The notes: generated from the sequence alone by a model not told the origin. Counted from the stretch's first letter, positions 38,165-47,718 are shown. The stretch is 64,000 nt of DNA from an uncultured Chloroflexota bacterium (GCA_913045625.1 CAJWPE010000001.1:84068-148067); one strand, 5' to 3'. Program-made: numbers and translations.

Positions 38165-38919
38165 GTAGAGTATTTTTAGTTAATGTTGGATCAAACGCTA
38201 GCCATAGTTTTTGTAGCCCAATTTTTGATGATAGAACATTTGAATTTATTCCTATTCCGGAAGATAGAGATTTAGATCCATTATTTGGAATTCAGTATAA
38301 ACAATTAAAATCTTTTAATTTTCCTGAAAATGATCTTATGGAATTTATTCCTGAAAGATTTTGGGGTAAAACTATGCACAGTGATCCTGAATTCGACACT
38401 TTTACTTATGGAGATAATTGTGAAGTTAATCCTCGAGCTAGTTCTTTAAAAACTGTTCAAAGAGGTGATTTTTTGTTGTTTTTATCAAGATTACAGTCTT
38501 GGAGAAATAACAAGTTTCAAAACGAATTTGGTTTTTATTTTATAGGGTATTTGCACATTGATCAGATTATAAAATCAGTGAATTCTTCTTTAGATTCTTT
38601 ATTGATGGATAGGTTTGCAATTAATGCACATGTTAGACGTGGAATGTCAGATCAAAATTTATGGGATAAGTTCTGGTTGTTTGGTGGCTCTTCTTGGTCT
38701 AAAAGATTTAATAGAGCTGTTCCAGTTACCAGAGAACTATGTGACCAAGTTTTTTTAACATCACAAGGTTTAAATTGGAATTGGGACGAGAAAAGATCTG
38801 ATTTACAAGTAATTGGTTCTTATACACGAACAGTGAGACCTGTAATTGATCAAAGTGATGACACTCAAAAATGTAGATACAGCACGCTGTGGAGTTGGAT
38901 TAATAAATATTGTGATTAA
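38161..38919 (+). CDS. Putative nucleotide-modification-associated domain 3 (Nmad3)-like protein
   Basis: FLVNVGSNASHSFCSPIFDDRTFEFIPIPED...HSDPEFDTFTYGD...GDFLLFLSRLQ pattern resembles Nmad3 from memory; ATGA overlap with queG. Confidence 0.58.
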   Translation: MSRVFLVNVGSNASHSFCSPIFDDRTFEFIPIPEDRDLDPLFGIQYKQLKSFNFPENDLMEFIPERFWGKTMHSDPEFDTFTYGDNCEVNPRASSLKTVQRGDFLLFLSRLQSWRNNKFQNEFGFYFIGYLHIDQIIKSVNSSLDSLLMDRFAINAHVRRGMSDQNLWDKFWLFGGSSWSKRFNRAVPVTRELCDQVFLTSQGLNWNWDEKRSDLQVIGSYTRTVRPVIDQSDDTQKCRYSTLWSWINKYCD

Positions 38920-38924
38920 TTTGA

Positions 38925-39500
38925 CTAAGTGGCTTGGCATTTATTGCAAACGCTTGAAAGTTCTAATGAATGGGAATCAACGGATACATTGTAAATTGAT
39001 TCAATTTTTTTAATTTCTTTTTCAATAGCTTTTTCAAATATGCTGTCAAGTTCAATATCATTAATGGATCCACATGATTTACAAAAAATATGGTGATGGT
39101 GATCATCCCCAACACCACTTAAACAAATTACTTTGGTGTTTTCAGGGGTTTGGAATTCATCAACTATGTTTTTATCTTTCAGATCATTGATATTTCTATA
39201 AATCGAGGAGACGGCTATTTGTCCGTTTGAAAGCCGAATAATATCTTCAACCGTTAATGGCTTTTTATACATCATCAAAATTATCAGAAGATTAATTCTT
39301 GGTTGAGTGAGGGGTACATTAGAATTTTTTAGAATATTTCTGCATTTTTCATACAATTCTTTTTGAGTTTCAGGAGTATTTTTTACAGATAATTCTGTTG
39401 ATCCGCATATTTTTAGGCATTGCTCGTATATTTTTTTTTCACGATCACTATCAAATGTGAGGTTTTTATCTGAATCGTTTATGTGTGAATCTGTTGACAT
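38925..39500 (-). CDS. Fur-family metalloregulator
   Basis: LTQPRINLLIILMMYKKPLTVEDIIRLSNGQIAVSSIYRNINDLKDKNIVDEF, GDDHHHHIFCKSCG, CNKC. ATG at 39500. Confidence 0.93.
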   Translation of the reverse strand: MSTDSHINDSDKNLTFDSDREKKIYEQCLKICGSTELSVKNTPETQKELYEKCRNILKNSNVPLTQPRINLLIILMMYKKPLTVEDIIRLSNGQIAVSSIYRNINDLKDKNIVDEFQTPENTKVICLSGVGDDHHHHIFCKSCGSINDIELDSIFEKAIEKEIKKIESIYNVSVDSHSLELSSVCNKCQAT

Positions 39501-39520
39501 CAAGCATATAACCTATTATA

Positions 39521-39556
39521 TTTGGGAATGATTCTCATTTGGGAATCAATCTCATT
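39521..39556. promoter_or_regulatory. Tandem Fur/Zur-type operator between the Fur-family gene and the metal-binding protein gene
   Basis: TTTGGGAATGATTCTCATT (39521-39539) and TTTGGGAATCAATCTCATT (39538-39556), 17-nt period, containing AATGA-TTC-TCATT dyad. Confidence 0.75.
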
Positions 39557-39572
39557 GTAAGGATAATTAAAA

Positions 39573-40559
39573 ATGAAATTAAAATATTTTCTAAACTTTA
39601 CCATTCTTTGTATATCAATGTTAATTGTTGCGTGTACAACTGCTGACGATAGTTCAGCTAGCGATTCAAATCAAGTGACTGTGGAAGAATCTAGTAAATA
39701 TTCTGTTATAGCTTCTACGCCCATGATTGGTGAATTTGTAAAACAGGTAGCAAAAGATTCTGTTGATGTGGACATATTAATGCCTTATCAGGTTAATCCT
39801 CATAACTTTGAAGCAACTGCAAAAGATGTAATAAAACTTAACAATGCTGATTTAGTATTTTTTGTAGGCATAAAATATGAATCTGCTGGCTTATTAAAAC
39901 TATTGGAAAATGCTTCTAAATCTGAAGCAGCATTAGTAGAAATAGGATCAAAAGTTGATCCTATTGAATTCAAAGAAGAGGATGATCACGATGATCACGG
40001 TGGTCATGAAGGTCATGAAGGTCATGGCCATGGACTGTATGATCCACATTTTTGGTTTGATCCTACTAAAGTCGAATTAGCAGTTAAAGAGATTGCCGCT
40101 CAATTAATCAATTTAGATCCTGACAATCAAAATGCTTATCAGTCATCATCTGATGCTTATATTTCAGAATTAAGAGCTTTAGATCAGGAACTAAATGATT
40201 TAATTCAATCAGTTCCATCTGATAATCGAAAAATGATAACTACTCACGAAGCTTTGGGTTATTTGGAAGCTCGATACGGTATTGAAATTGTTGGAACTGT
40301 AATCCCTTCTTTTTCTACTGAAGAAGGTGTTGCTCCAAAAGATTTGACAGGAGTGATTGAAAAAATAAAAGAACATGACATGAAGATAATGTTTTTAGAA
40401 TCTGAGTCTCCTTCAAAAGGAGCAGAAGTAGTAGCTCAAGAGACTGGTGTCAGATTAGTTTCAGGTTTATGGGTAGAAACATTAAGGTCTGCTGATGAAT
40501 CTTATGTAGATTTCTTAAGATCAAATGTCAGCATAATTGTGGACAATTTAAAACAATAG
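39573..40559 (+). CDS. Metal ABC transporter substrate-binding lipoprotein (ZnuA/MntA type)
   Basis: MLIVACTT lipobox, PYQVNPHNFE, DPHFWFDPTKVELA, MITTHEALGYL; His-rich loop DDHDDHGGHEGHEGHGHG. Confidence 0.94.
   Translation: MKLKYFLNFTILCISMLIVACTTADDSSASDSNQVTVEESSKYSVIASTPMIGEFVKQVAKDSVDVDILMPYQVNPHNFEATAKDVIKLNNADLVFFVGIKYESAGLLKLLENASKSEAALVEIGSKVDPIEFKEEDDHDDHGGHEGHEGHGHGLYDPHFWFDPTKVELAVKEIAAQLINLDPDNQNAYQSSSDAYISELRALDQELNDLIQSVPSDNRKMITTHEALGYLEARYGIEIVGTVIPSFSTEEGVAPKDLTGVIEKIKEHDMKIMFLESESPSKGAEVVAQETGVRLVSGLWVETLRSADESYVDFLRSNVSIIVDNLKQ
39981..40028 (+). repeat. 9-nt in-frame tandem repeats encoding the His-rich metal loop
   Basis: GATGATCAC x2 (39981-39998) and GGTCATGAA/GGTCATGAA/GGTCATGGC (40002-40028). 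Confidence 0.85.
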
Positions 40560-40589
40560 GTAGTAAAAAAATAGTTAGGAGGTATAGCT

Positions 40590-40766
40590 ATGAGTATTCA
40601 TCAAGAGATTTTAGATGCATTTGAAACATATGTTGCAGAGTCTGGAAATTTTGAGGCAAAGGGAGTTAAAGCTTCCGCAGCTCGAGCACGTAAGGCGCTT
40701 GCAGAAATAGGCAAATTATCTAAGTCGAGACGAGCAGAAATTCAAGAAAAGAAGAACAGCTTGTAA
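40590..40766 (+). CDS. 58-aa histone H1/Hc1-like small basic protein
   Basis: MSIHQEILDAFETYVAESGNFEAKGVKASAARARKALAEIGKLSKSRRAEIQEKKNSL*; AGGAGG SD; Hc1-like ARARKALxEIxKLxxxxRxEIQ pattern. Below the track cutoff. Confidence 0.75.
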   Translation: MSIHQEILDAFETYVAESGNFEAKGVKASAARARKALAEIGKLSKSRRAEIQEKKNSL

Positions 40767-40808
40767 TAAATTTACCCACATAAAGCCAAGCATATTATGT
40801 TTGGGGGG

Positions 40809-40863
40809 CCATCTCATATAACCCCATTTCCTTGCGACATTGGAATAACATTATGTGAGATGG
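40809..40863. repeat. 13-bp stem inverted repeat inside the metal-transport operon
   Basis: CCATCTCATATAA (40809-40821) pairs with TTATGTGAGATGG (40851-40863) with one G-T wobble; no following T tract. Confidence 0.75.
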
Positions 40864-40927
40864 TCTGATTTGCTACTACGATTTTATACGAGTATATTGA
40901 CGATATATTTAAAAGAGGTGTTCACTA

Positions 40928-41290
40928 ATGAAAGTAGCTTATGTTTTAAACACTCCCAATGCGGCTAACTATAAAGTTGGCGACATGATTTTGCCTCAGT
41001 TAGAAGCGGGCAATCACGGAGTAGATGTTTTGGGAATTTTTTTCTTTGACGACAATGCCTTTATGTTGCGTAAGGGAGATCCAAAAGGAGAAAGGTTAGC
41101 TAAAATTGCTAAGGAAAAAGGAATGTTGATTATGATGTGTGATCAATGTGCTATACAAAGAGGCTTAGCAACTGGTGAGGCAGGTGATGCTACACCAAGT
41201 GGTGTTGTGGATGGAGTAGCGGTAGGCTGTTTTCCTGACTTGTATGCAGCGTTAGCTCCTAATCCTCCTGATCAAGTCATTTCTTTGTAA
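40928..41290 (+). CDS. DsrE-like protein
   Basis: MKVAYVLNTPNAANYKVGDMILPQLEAGNHGVDVLGIFFFDDN and CDQCAIQRGL cysteine motif. Confidence 0.7.
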   Translation: MKVAYVLNTPNAANYKVGDMILPQLEAGNHGVDVLGIFFFDDNAFMLRKGDPKGERLAKIAKEKGMLIMMCDQCAIQRGLATGEAGDATPSGVVDGVAVGCFPDLYAALAPNPPDQVISL

Positions 41291-41305
41291 TGAAAATTAT
41301 AAATT

Positions 41306-42091
41306 ATGATCGAAGACACATTAAATAATGCCTGTCCTATAGTATCTGAAGGTTGTTGCGTCGAGTTTGGTAATGAATTAATACTTGATGATGTGACATT
41401 TTCTGTAACAGAAGGGACTTTAGTTGCTGTAGTTGGCCCCAATGGGGGTGGTAAGACTACATTATTTAATGTGATTTCAGGATTGATTCCTCTTACTCAT
41501 GGCTCACTCAAAATAAAAGGCTTATCACCTGAAGAATCTCAAGGTGTAATAGGGTATGTTCCTCAAAATGAAAATGTGAATTGGAATTTTTCTCTAACAG
41601 CTAGGCAAATTGTTACGATGGGTTTAACAAAAAATAATTCTTTTTTACCACTTACATCTAAAAAAGATAAAGCTTTAATTGAAAGTTCTTTAGATAAAGT
41701 TGGATTATTAGACAGGATAGATGATCGTGTTGAAGAAATGTCTGGAGGACAACGCCAACGTGTTTTTATAGCTAAAACTTTGGCACAAGGTGCTGAAGTG
41801 TTGTTGCTTGATGAAGCTTTTAGTGGTGTGGATGTAGGATCTCAAGAAGATTTGATCAACGTGTTAAAAAAACTTAGAGATGATGGTAAAACAATTTTAA
41901 TGGCCACACATGATTTGAATACTCTTTCAGATCGATTTGATGAAGTTTTATGTTTAAACAGGCATTGTTGCGCTTACGGTGATCCGCTAAAAGTGTTTAC
42001 TCCAGATGTATTACAAGAATTGTATGGATCTCATAGAGCAATGTTTGAAAACCATGCTTTAGGCAATCACGGGCATCAAAATGGGGTTTGA
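41306..42091 (+). CDS. Metal ABC transporter ATP-binding protein
   Basis: GPNGGGKTTL Walker A, SGGQRQRVFIAKTLAQ signature, LLLDEAFSGVD Walker B. Confidence 0.95.
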   Translation: MIEDTLNNACPIVSEGCCVEFGNELILDDVTFSVTEGTLVAVVGPNGGGKTTLFNVISGLIPLTHGSLKIKGLSPEESQGVIGYVPQNENVNWNFSLTARQIVTMGLTKNNSFLPLTSKKDKALIESSLDKVGLLDRIDDRVEEMSGGQRQRVFIAKTLAQGAEVLLLDEAFSGVDVGSQEDLINVLKKLRDDGKTILMATHDLNTLSDRFDEVLCLNRHCCAYGDPLKVFTPDVLQELYGSHRAMFENHALGNHGHQNGV

Positions 42092-42908
42092 ATATTTTCT
42101 AGAACCTTTTTCTTATGATTTTATGGTTCGATCTTTAATAGTAGCTATGATGGTTGGAGTGATGTTGCCTTTACTTGGGGCATATGTAATTAATAGAAAT
42201 ATGGAGTTTATGGGGGATGCAATAGCACATGCCAGTTTACCTGGATTAATTATTGGTTTAATTCTGGGAGTTAGTGTTTTTGTAGCTTCGATTCCTTCTT
42301 CCGTTTTAATAGCATTACTTATTGGATATTTGATTAATAAATCAAGTCTTGGTGAAGGGACAGCAATTGGAATTATTTTTTCGTCTATGTTTGCATTGGG
42401 ATTTATTTTATTGTCCATATTTGATCATATTGCTTTGAGTGTTGAAGATGTATTGTTGGGTCAAATTTTAGGGGTATCCGATTTTGATGTGTATATTACT
42501 TTGGTTTTGACTGGAATTGTTATAGTGACTTTGCTTGTTTTTCATAAACAATTTTTGTTTTTAGCTTTTGATCCTGTGGGAGCTAAAGTTTCTGGTTTAA
42601 ATACACAATTATTGAATAATATTTTTTTAATTCTTTTGGCTCTATCAATTATGGGATCTTTGCAATCTGTTGGTATAATCCTGCTGTTAAGTATGTTGAT
42701 TACGCCAGCAGCTGCAGCTAAGATTGTGATGAAAAACTTTTATGCTTTAATGATTGTAGGTAGCTTATTTGGGGTTATATCCTCAGTGAGTGGATTATAT
42801 CTTTCTTATTATTTGGATTTACCGTCAGGGCCATCCATGGCTTTATCTGCTACAAGTATTTTCGTAGTTGTTTGGAGTTTAAGGAAAGGCCTAATGTATG
42901 GAAAATGA
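42081..42908 (+). CDS. Metal ABC transporter permease (ABC-3 family)
   Basis: GAYVINRNMEFMGDAIAHASLPGLIIG, VGIILLLSMLITPAAAA. Confidence 0.95.
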   Translation: MGFEYFLEPFSYDFMVRSLIVAMMVGVMLPLLGAYVINRNMEFMGDAIAHASLPGLIIGLILGVSVFVASIPSSVLIALLIGYLINKSSLGEGTAIGIIFSSMFALGFILLSIFDHIALSVEDVLLGQILGVSDFDVYITLVLTGIVIVTLLVFHKQFLFLAFDPVGAKVSGLNTQLLNNIFLILLALSIMGSLQSVGIILLLSMLITPAAAAKIVMKNFYALMIVGSLFGVISSVSGLYLSYYLDLPSGPSMALSATSIFVVVWSLRKGLMYGK

Positions 42909-44154
42909 ATCTCAAAAAAAACCCTTTTTTTATGGTTGGTGGATTTCTATAGGCGGAGCAGTTGTCATGGCGATGTCTTCAGGAATCAATTTCCATGGTT
43001 TTGGAAATTACTTCATTCCATTGGGAAAAGAATTTGGCTGGAGCCGGACTACAGTATCTGCTATTTTTTCATTTGCAAGACTGGAAGCTGGATTTTTAGG
43101 CCCATTAGAGGGGTTGTTAATCGATCGAATTGGCCCAAGAAAATTAATGTTGATCGGTATTCCATTAATGGGTTTAGGTTATGTTTTACTCAGTAGAGTT
43201 AATGGATTAGTTTCTTTTTTGTTAGTTTTTGTGGGAATTATTTCATTAGGCCAAAGTATGGGCATGGTTGTTCCGACATCTGCAGCAGTAGCCAATTGGT
43301 TTAAAAGAAAAAGAGGTTTTGCTTTTGGAATCATGTGGTCTGGAGTTGGTTTTGGAGGTTTAATTGTTCCGGCATTTGGGTGGTCCATAGACGAATATGG
43401 TTGGCGTAATGCATCCATAATAGTTGGGATTTTAGTCACAATTATTGGAATGCCAATTGCGACTTTGATGCGACATAAGCCTGAACCGTATGGAATGTTA
43501 CCTGATGGGGATATTCCTCAAGATGAAAAAGAATCTGATCCTAATACGATTTTTAAAGAGGATTCTTCAAATGACTTTACCGTGAAAGAAGCATTAGGTA
43601 CTTCAAGTTTTTGGTTTTTGAATATTTCAATTATGGCTAGAACTTTTGTAACAGGAGGAGTTGGATTGCACTTAGTTCCATATTATGTCGGATTAGGAGC
43701 AACTGCTGTTCAAGCTGCTGGTTGGGCGGGATCTGTTGGACTAATGAGTATTCCTGGAAGATTCGGACTAAGTTATTTAGGGGATTATATAAATAGAAGA
43801 TATGTGATGGCCGTGGCCCTGCTTGGTTTGACAGTTTCAATTTATATGTTGGCTGTTGCGGATTCAATTAGTGAGGCGTTTCCAGCTATAGTTTTATATG
43901 CAATTTCCCAAGGTGGTATAGCTGTGATTCCTCAAGCTTTGATTGCTGATTATTTTGGTAGAAAAGCTTTTGCCACTATTGCTGGTTTAAGAAGTGCTAT
44001 TCAGATGATAGGTGTAATTTTCGGTCCTATCATCTCAGGATATGTATATGATCAAACTGGGAATTATAAGTTGGCATTTATTGGCTTAACAGCGTGTGGA
44101 ATTATTTCATTTATTTTGATTTTATTGGCCAAACCACCAGTAAAACGTCACTAG
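42898..44154 (+). CDS. MFS transporter
   Basis: PFFYGWWISIGGAVVMAMSSGINFHGFGNYFIPLGKEFGWSRT, about 12 hydrophobic segments; overlaps the permease gene by 11 nt. Confidence 0.85.
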   Translation: MENESQKKPFFYGWWISIGGAVVMAMSSGINFHGFGNYFIPLGKEFGWSRTTVSAIFSFARLEAGFLGPLEGLLIDRIGPRKLMLIGIPLMGLGYVLLSRVNGLVSFLLVFVGIISLGQSMGMVVPTSAAVANWFKRKRGFAFGIMWSGVGFGGLIVPAFGWSIDEYGWRNASIIVGILVTIIGMPIATLMRHKPEPYGMLPDGDIPQDEKESDPNTIFKEDSSNDFTVKEALGTSSFWFLNISIMARTFVTGGVGLHLVPYYVGLGATAVQAAGWAGSVGLMSIPGRFGLSYLGDYINRRYVMAVALLGLTVSIYMLAVADSISEAFPAIVLYAISQGGIAVIPQALIADYFGRKAFATIAGLRSAIQMIGVIFGPIISGYVYDQTGNYKLAFIGLTACGIISFILILLAKPPVKRH

Positions 44155-44212
44155 TTTTTTATTGTGCTTTTTCATTATGCTATACTCACATAATTAAAAA
44201 TTAAATAAGCAT

Positions 44213-44286
44213 GGGGAGCTGTAATGGCTGAGAGGGCAAGTGCCGACCCATAAGAACCTGATCTGGGTAATTCTAGCGTAGGGAAT
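44213..44286 (+). ncRNA. TPP riboswitch (THI element)
   Basis: GGGGAGC...GGCTGAGAGGG...CCGACCC...GAACCTGATCTGGGTAATTCTAGCGTAGGGA matches the TPP aptamer core. Confidence 0.97.
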
Positions 44287-44289
44287 TTT

Positions 44290-44320
44290 AAACCACTCCC
44301 TTATAGAGTGGTTTTTTTTT
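44290..44320 (+). terminator. Intrinsic terminator forming the riboswitch expression platform
   Basis: AAACCACTC (44290-44298) / GAGTGGTTT (44306-44314) followed by T run. Confidence 0.93.
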
Positions 44321-44343
44321 ACCATTTTTCAAATAAAGGTGCT

Positions 44344-45117
44344 ATGTCTATTACAGTTGAAATTGACATTGAAAAAGTAAATAAAAATATAATTTATCAA
44401 GGAGAAACTTTAGAAGTTCTTCGAGATATTGATTTAAGTATAAAAAAACAAGAAATTGTTTCTATTATCGGGCCCAGCGGGTGCGGTAAAAGTACTTTAT
44501 TGAATCTCATCGCTGGTTTAGATAACCCTGATGTTGGTTCAATTCATTTCCAAGGTTTTAACCAAGAGGATAGATTAGGTTCTGTATCTTATATGCAGCA
44601 AAAAGATTTGTTGTTTCCGTGGCGTACAGTATTAGAAAATATTTCGTTAAGTTTAGAGATTAAAGGAATTTCAAAAAAAGATTCTACAGAGATTTGTAGG
44701 AAATATTTGTCAGAATTTCAATTAGAAAAATTCGAGAAAAATTTGCCGCACACACTCTCTGGGGGAATGAGACAACGAGTTGCTTTTTTGAGAACTTTAT
44801 TAACTGATTCAGAAATTCTATTGCTTGATGAACCATTTGGAGCTTTAGATGCTTTGACGAGAAGAAATCTTTATGTTTGGTTTATGAATCTATTAGAAAA
44901 TAATCCACGCACTGTAATTTTGGTTACTCATGATGTTGAAGAGGCAATTTTTTTATCAGATCGGATTTTTCTTTTGTCTCCCAGGCCAGGTCAGATCGAA
45001 CTTATAGAAGAAGTGAGTTTTGAAAGACCTAGAACTTATGAAATTATTTCTGATCCCAATTTTGTAAATTTGAAATCTAGACTTTTACATCAATTAAGCG
45101 AGATTCGTGATGAATAA
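44344..45117 (+). CDS. ThiZ-like ABC transporter ATPase (thiamine-precursor uptake)
   Basis: IIGPSGCGKSTLLNLIAGL, LSGGMRQRVAFLRTLL, LLLDEPFGALD; downstream of TPP riboswitch. ATG at 44344; the track start at 44308 is inside the terminator. Confidence 0.9.
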   Translation: MSITVEIDIEKVNKNIIYQGETLEVLRDIDLSIKKQEIVSIIGPSGCGKSTLLNLIAGLDNPDVGSIHFQGFNQEDRLGSVSYMQQKDLLFPWRTVLENISLSLEIKGISKKDSTEICRKYLSEFQLEKFEKNLPHTLSGGMRQRVAFLRTLLTDSEILLLDEPFGALDALTRRNLYVWFMNLLENNPRTVILVTHDVEEAIFLSDRIFLLSPRPGQIELIEEVSFERPRTYEIISDPNFVNLKSRLLHQLSEIRDE

Positions 45118-45880
45118 AAATAAATTAATTGATTCAATCCCTTCAATATTAATAGTTGTAGCTATATTTATACTCTGGGAAGTCTTAGTTAACATTCAAA
45201 ACATTCCTGATTGGCTTCTGCCGCCCCCATCAGAAATATTTAAATCATTGTATTTAGATTTTTCAAAATTATTGGGTCATACTTTGGTCACTTTACAAGA
45301 GATATTAATTGGTTTTTTTGTTGCTTTAATTTTTGGATTTGCTATAGCTTCAGCAATTGGTTTATCTAATACAGTTGAAAAATCGTTATATCCATTTTTG
45401 ATTTCATTACAAACTATTCCTATCATAGTTATTGCTCCTATGTTGTTGGTTTGGGTTGGATATGGATTGTTGCCAAAAATTATTGTTGTTGCACTAATAA
45501 GTTTTTTCCCGATTGTGGTTAATACTGCTGATGGAATGAAATCTTTAGATACAGATATGAAAAAACTACTTTTGACTATGGGAGCAAGTAAATGGCAAAT
45601 TTTCAGAAAAATTATGGTCCCTAGTTCTCTCCCATATCTTTTTTCAGGAGTAAGGATTGCTGTATCGTTAAGTGTAATTGGTGCTGTAATTGGGGAATGG
45701 GTGGGGTCTAGCGAAGGATTGGGATATTTGATGATTCGTTCAAAGCCTCAGTTTCTTACTGAGCTGGTTTTTGCATCGATATTTATATTATCTGCGATAG
45801 GAATTGGACTTTTTTTATTAGTAGGTATTTTAGAAAAATTAATAATTCCTTGGTATAGGTTTGAAAATTTTAAGGAATAA
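45107..45880 (+). CDS. ThiX-like ABC transporter permease
   Basis: SsuC/TauC-type permease; LLLTMGASKWQIFRKIMVPSSLPYLFSGVRIAVSLSVIGAVIGEW EAA-loop region. Confidence 0.92.
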   Translation: MMNKNKLIDSIPSILIVVAIFILWEVLVNIQNIPDWLLPPPSEIFKSLYLDFSKLLGHTLVTLQEILIGFFVALIFGFAIASAIGLSNTVEKSLYPFLISLQTIPIIVIAPMLLVWVGYGLLPKIIVVALISFFPIVVNTADGMKSLDTDMKKLLLTMGASKWQIFRKIMVPSSLPYLFSGVRIAVSLSVIGAVIGEWVGSSEGLGYLMIRSKPQFLTELVFASIFILSAIGIGLFLLVGILEKLIIPWYRFENFKE

Positions 45881-45895
45881 ATTTCAGGAGATTTC

Positions 45896-46870
45896 ATGTA
45901 CGTTCAATTTATAAAAATTTTAATGGTTACTGCTATGACATTTGTATTTTTGTCATGTAGTTCTCAAATACAAACAGAAAAAGTCAAATTAGCTTTAGAT
46001 TGGTATCCAAATGCTAATCATTTAGGGCTGTATATTGCTTTGGATGAAGGGTACTTTGATGATGAGAATTTAGATGTAGAAATTTATACGCCATCAGACC
46101 CTTCAACTGTTTTACAGACTGTTGCTGCAGGCTCTGATGAGTTTGGTATGAATTATCAACCTGATGTTTTGATAGCTAGAAATGAAGGTGTTCCTGTTGT
46201 ATCAGTGTTAGGCATGGTTCAACATCCATTAAATTCAATGATGGTTTTAAAATCTTCAGGAATTGATTCTCCAGATGACTTAAAAGGTAAAAAAGTTGGC
46301 TATCCCGGGATTCCTTGGAATGAAGACGCTTTGGCTACAATGTTACAGAGCTCAGGTATTTCAATTGCTGATGTAGAGGTTGTAAATGTCGGATGGGAAT
46401 TAGGCTCTTCTTTAATTTCAAATACTGTTGATGCAATAGTAGGGGCCTATTATACCCATGAGAGTATTGCGCTAGAAAATGAAGGTTATCCAGTGAATGT
46501 TATCAGGATGGAAGATTGGGGCGTTCCTGATTATTATGAACTTGTTTTGGTGACAAGTGAGGATTATTTGTCAGAAAATCCCCAAATTGTTGAAAGATTT
46601 ACTAGAGCAGTAATAAAAGGATACACAAAAGCTATAAATGATCCTCAGGCTGGAGTAGACACTCTTATTAAGTATGTTCCGGAAATTGATGCAGACATAG
46701 ATAGACCAGGAGCCAATTTGTTGAAGACTTTGTGGCAGGATGAGGATGGAAATTTTGGGACACAAAAACTAGAAAAATGGGAAAGTTTTTCAAATTGGAT
46801 GCATGAAAATCAGATTACTGATAATTTGGTAGATCCTTCGAAATCTTTTACTGATCAATATACAAAGTGA
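45896..46870 (+). CDS. ThiY-like HMP/precursor-binding lipoprotein (NMT1/THI5-like)
   Basis: FVFLSCSS lipobox, [35 protein letters not shown]. Confidence 0.92.
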   Translation: MYVQFIKILMVTAMTFVFLSCSSQIQTEKVKLALDWYPNANHLGLYIALDEGYFDDENLDVEIYTPSDPSTVLQTVAAGSDEFGMNYQPDVLIARNEGVPVVSVLGMVQHPLNSMMVLKSSGIDSPDDLKGKKVGYPGIPWNEDALATMLQSSGISIADVEVVNVGWELGSSLISNTVDAIVGAYYTHESIALENEGYPVNVIRMEDWGVPDYYELVLVTSEDYLSENPQIVERFTRAVIKGYTKAINDPQAGVDTLIKYVPEIDADIDRPGANLLKTLWQDEDGNFGTQKLEKWESFSNWMHENQITDNLVDPSKSFTDQYTK

Positions 46871-46873
46871 TAT

Positions 46874-47686
46874 ATGACAAACAAGTTAAATGTTTTTAAG
46901 GCTATGACTATTGCAGGTTCTGATTCTGGAGCAGGTGCTGGTATACAAGCTGATTTAAAAACTTTTGCTGCACATGGTGTATACGGTACCTCTGTTTTGA
47001 CAGCAATTACTGCTCAAAACACTTTGGGAGTTAACGAAATTGTAGAGCTACCAGTATCTATTATTGAAGGTCAATTTAATGCTGTAATGAATGACATCAA
47101 TACTGATGTCATTAAGATTGGCATGTTGTCTTCAGTGGAAATTATTGAATGTGTAAATAAATGTTTATCTAATTTTCCTGATAAAAAACTAGTATTAGAT
47201 CCAGTAATGGTTGCAAAAGGTGGAGATGCACTTTTGAAGAATGATGCTATTAATTCCCTAATTAGTTTATTAATTCCGAGAAGTTTTATCGTTACTCCTA
47301 ATGCTCCTGAGGCTAGCTCACTAACTAATATAGATGTAATAGATATTGATTCAGCTAAACAGGCAGCATTGAAGTTGTATGAAATGGGAGCTTCAAACGT
47401 TGTGATTAAGGGTGGTCATTTACATCAAGACAATGCTTCAGATATTTTCTTTGACGGTAATGATTTTTATGTTTTTAGCGTTAAACGTGTAGAAACTTTA
47501 AATACTCATGGCACGGGGTGTACTTTTGCATCTGCAATAGCTTCAGGAATTGCAAAGCAAAAGTCTTTGAATGAATCAGTGAAAGATGCAAAAGATTATG
47601 TATTTAATTCTATATTAAATAATTTTCAAATAGGCAAAGGTCATGGTCCGTTAAACCATTTTTACAAATTTTGGAATTTTGACTAA
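46874..47686 (+). CDS. thiD: Hydroxymethylpyrimidine/phosphomethylpyrimidine kinase
   Basis: [53 protein letters not shown]. Confidence 0.95.
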   Translation: MTNKLNVFKAMTIAGSDSGAGAGIQADLKTFAAHGVYGTSVLTAITAQNTLGVNEIVELPVSIIEGQFNAVMNDINTDVIKIGMLSSVEIIECVNKCLSNFPDKKLVLDPVMVAKGGDALLKNDAINSLISLLIPRSFIVTPNAPEASSLTNIDVIDIDSAKQAALKLYEMGASNVVIKGGHLHQDNASDIFFDGNDFYVFSVKRVETLNTHGTGCTFASAIASGIAKQKSLNESVKDAKDYVFNSILNNFQIGKGHGPLNHFYKFWNFD

Positions 47687-47718
47687 CATACGACATCATA
47701 CATTTAAAGGTAATTAAT

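Noticed and set aside
39981-40028. Possible short CRISPR-like or satellite repeats
   Set aside because: In-frame 9-nt repeats encoding the His-rich loop of the metal-binding protein.
44308-44343. Upstream start of the ThiZ-like ORF
   Set aside because: Falls within the riboswitch terminator; ATG at 44344 follows an SD-like AAAGG.
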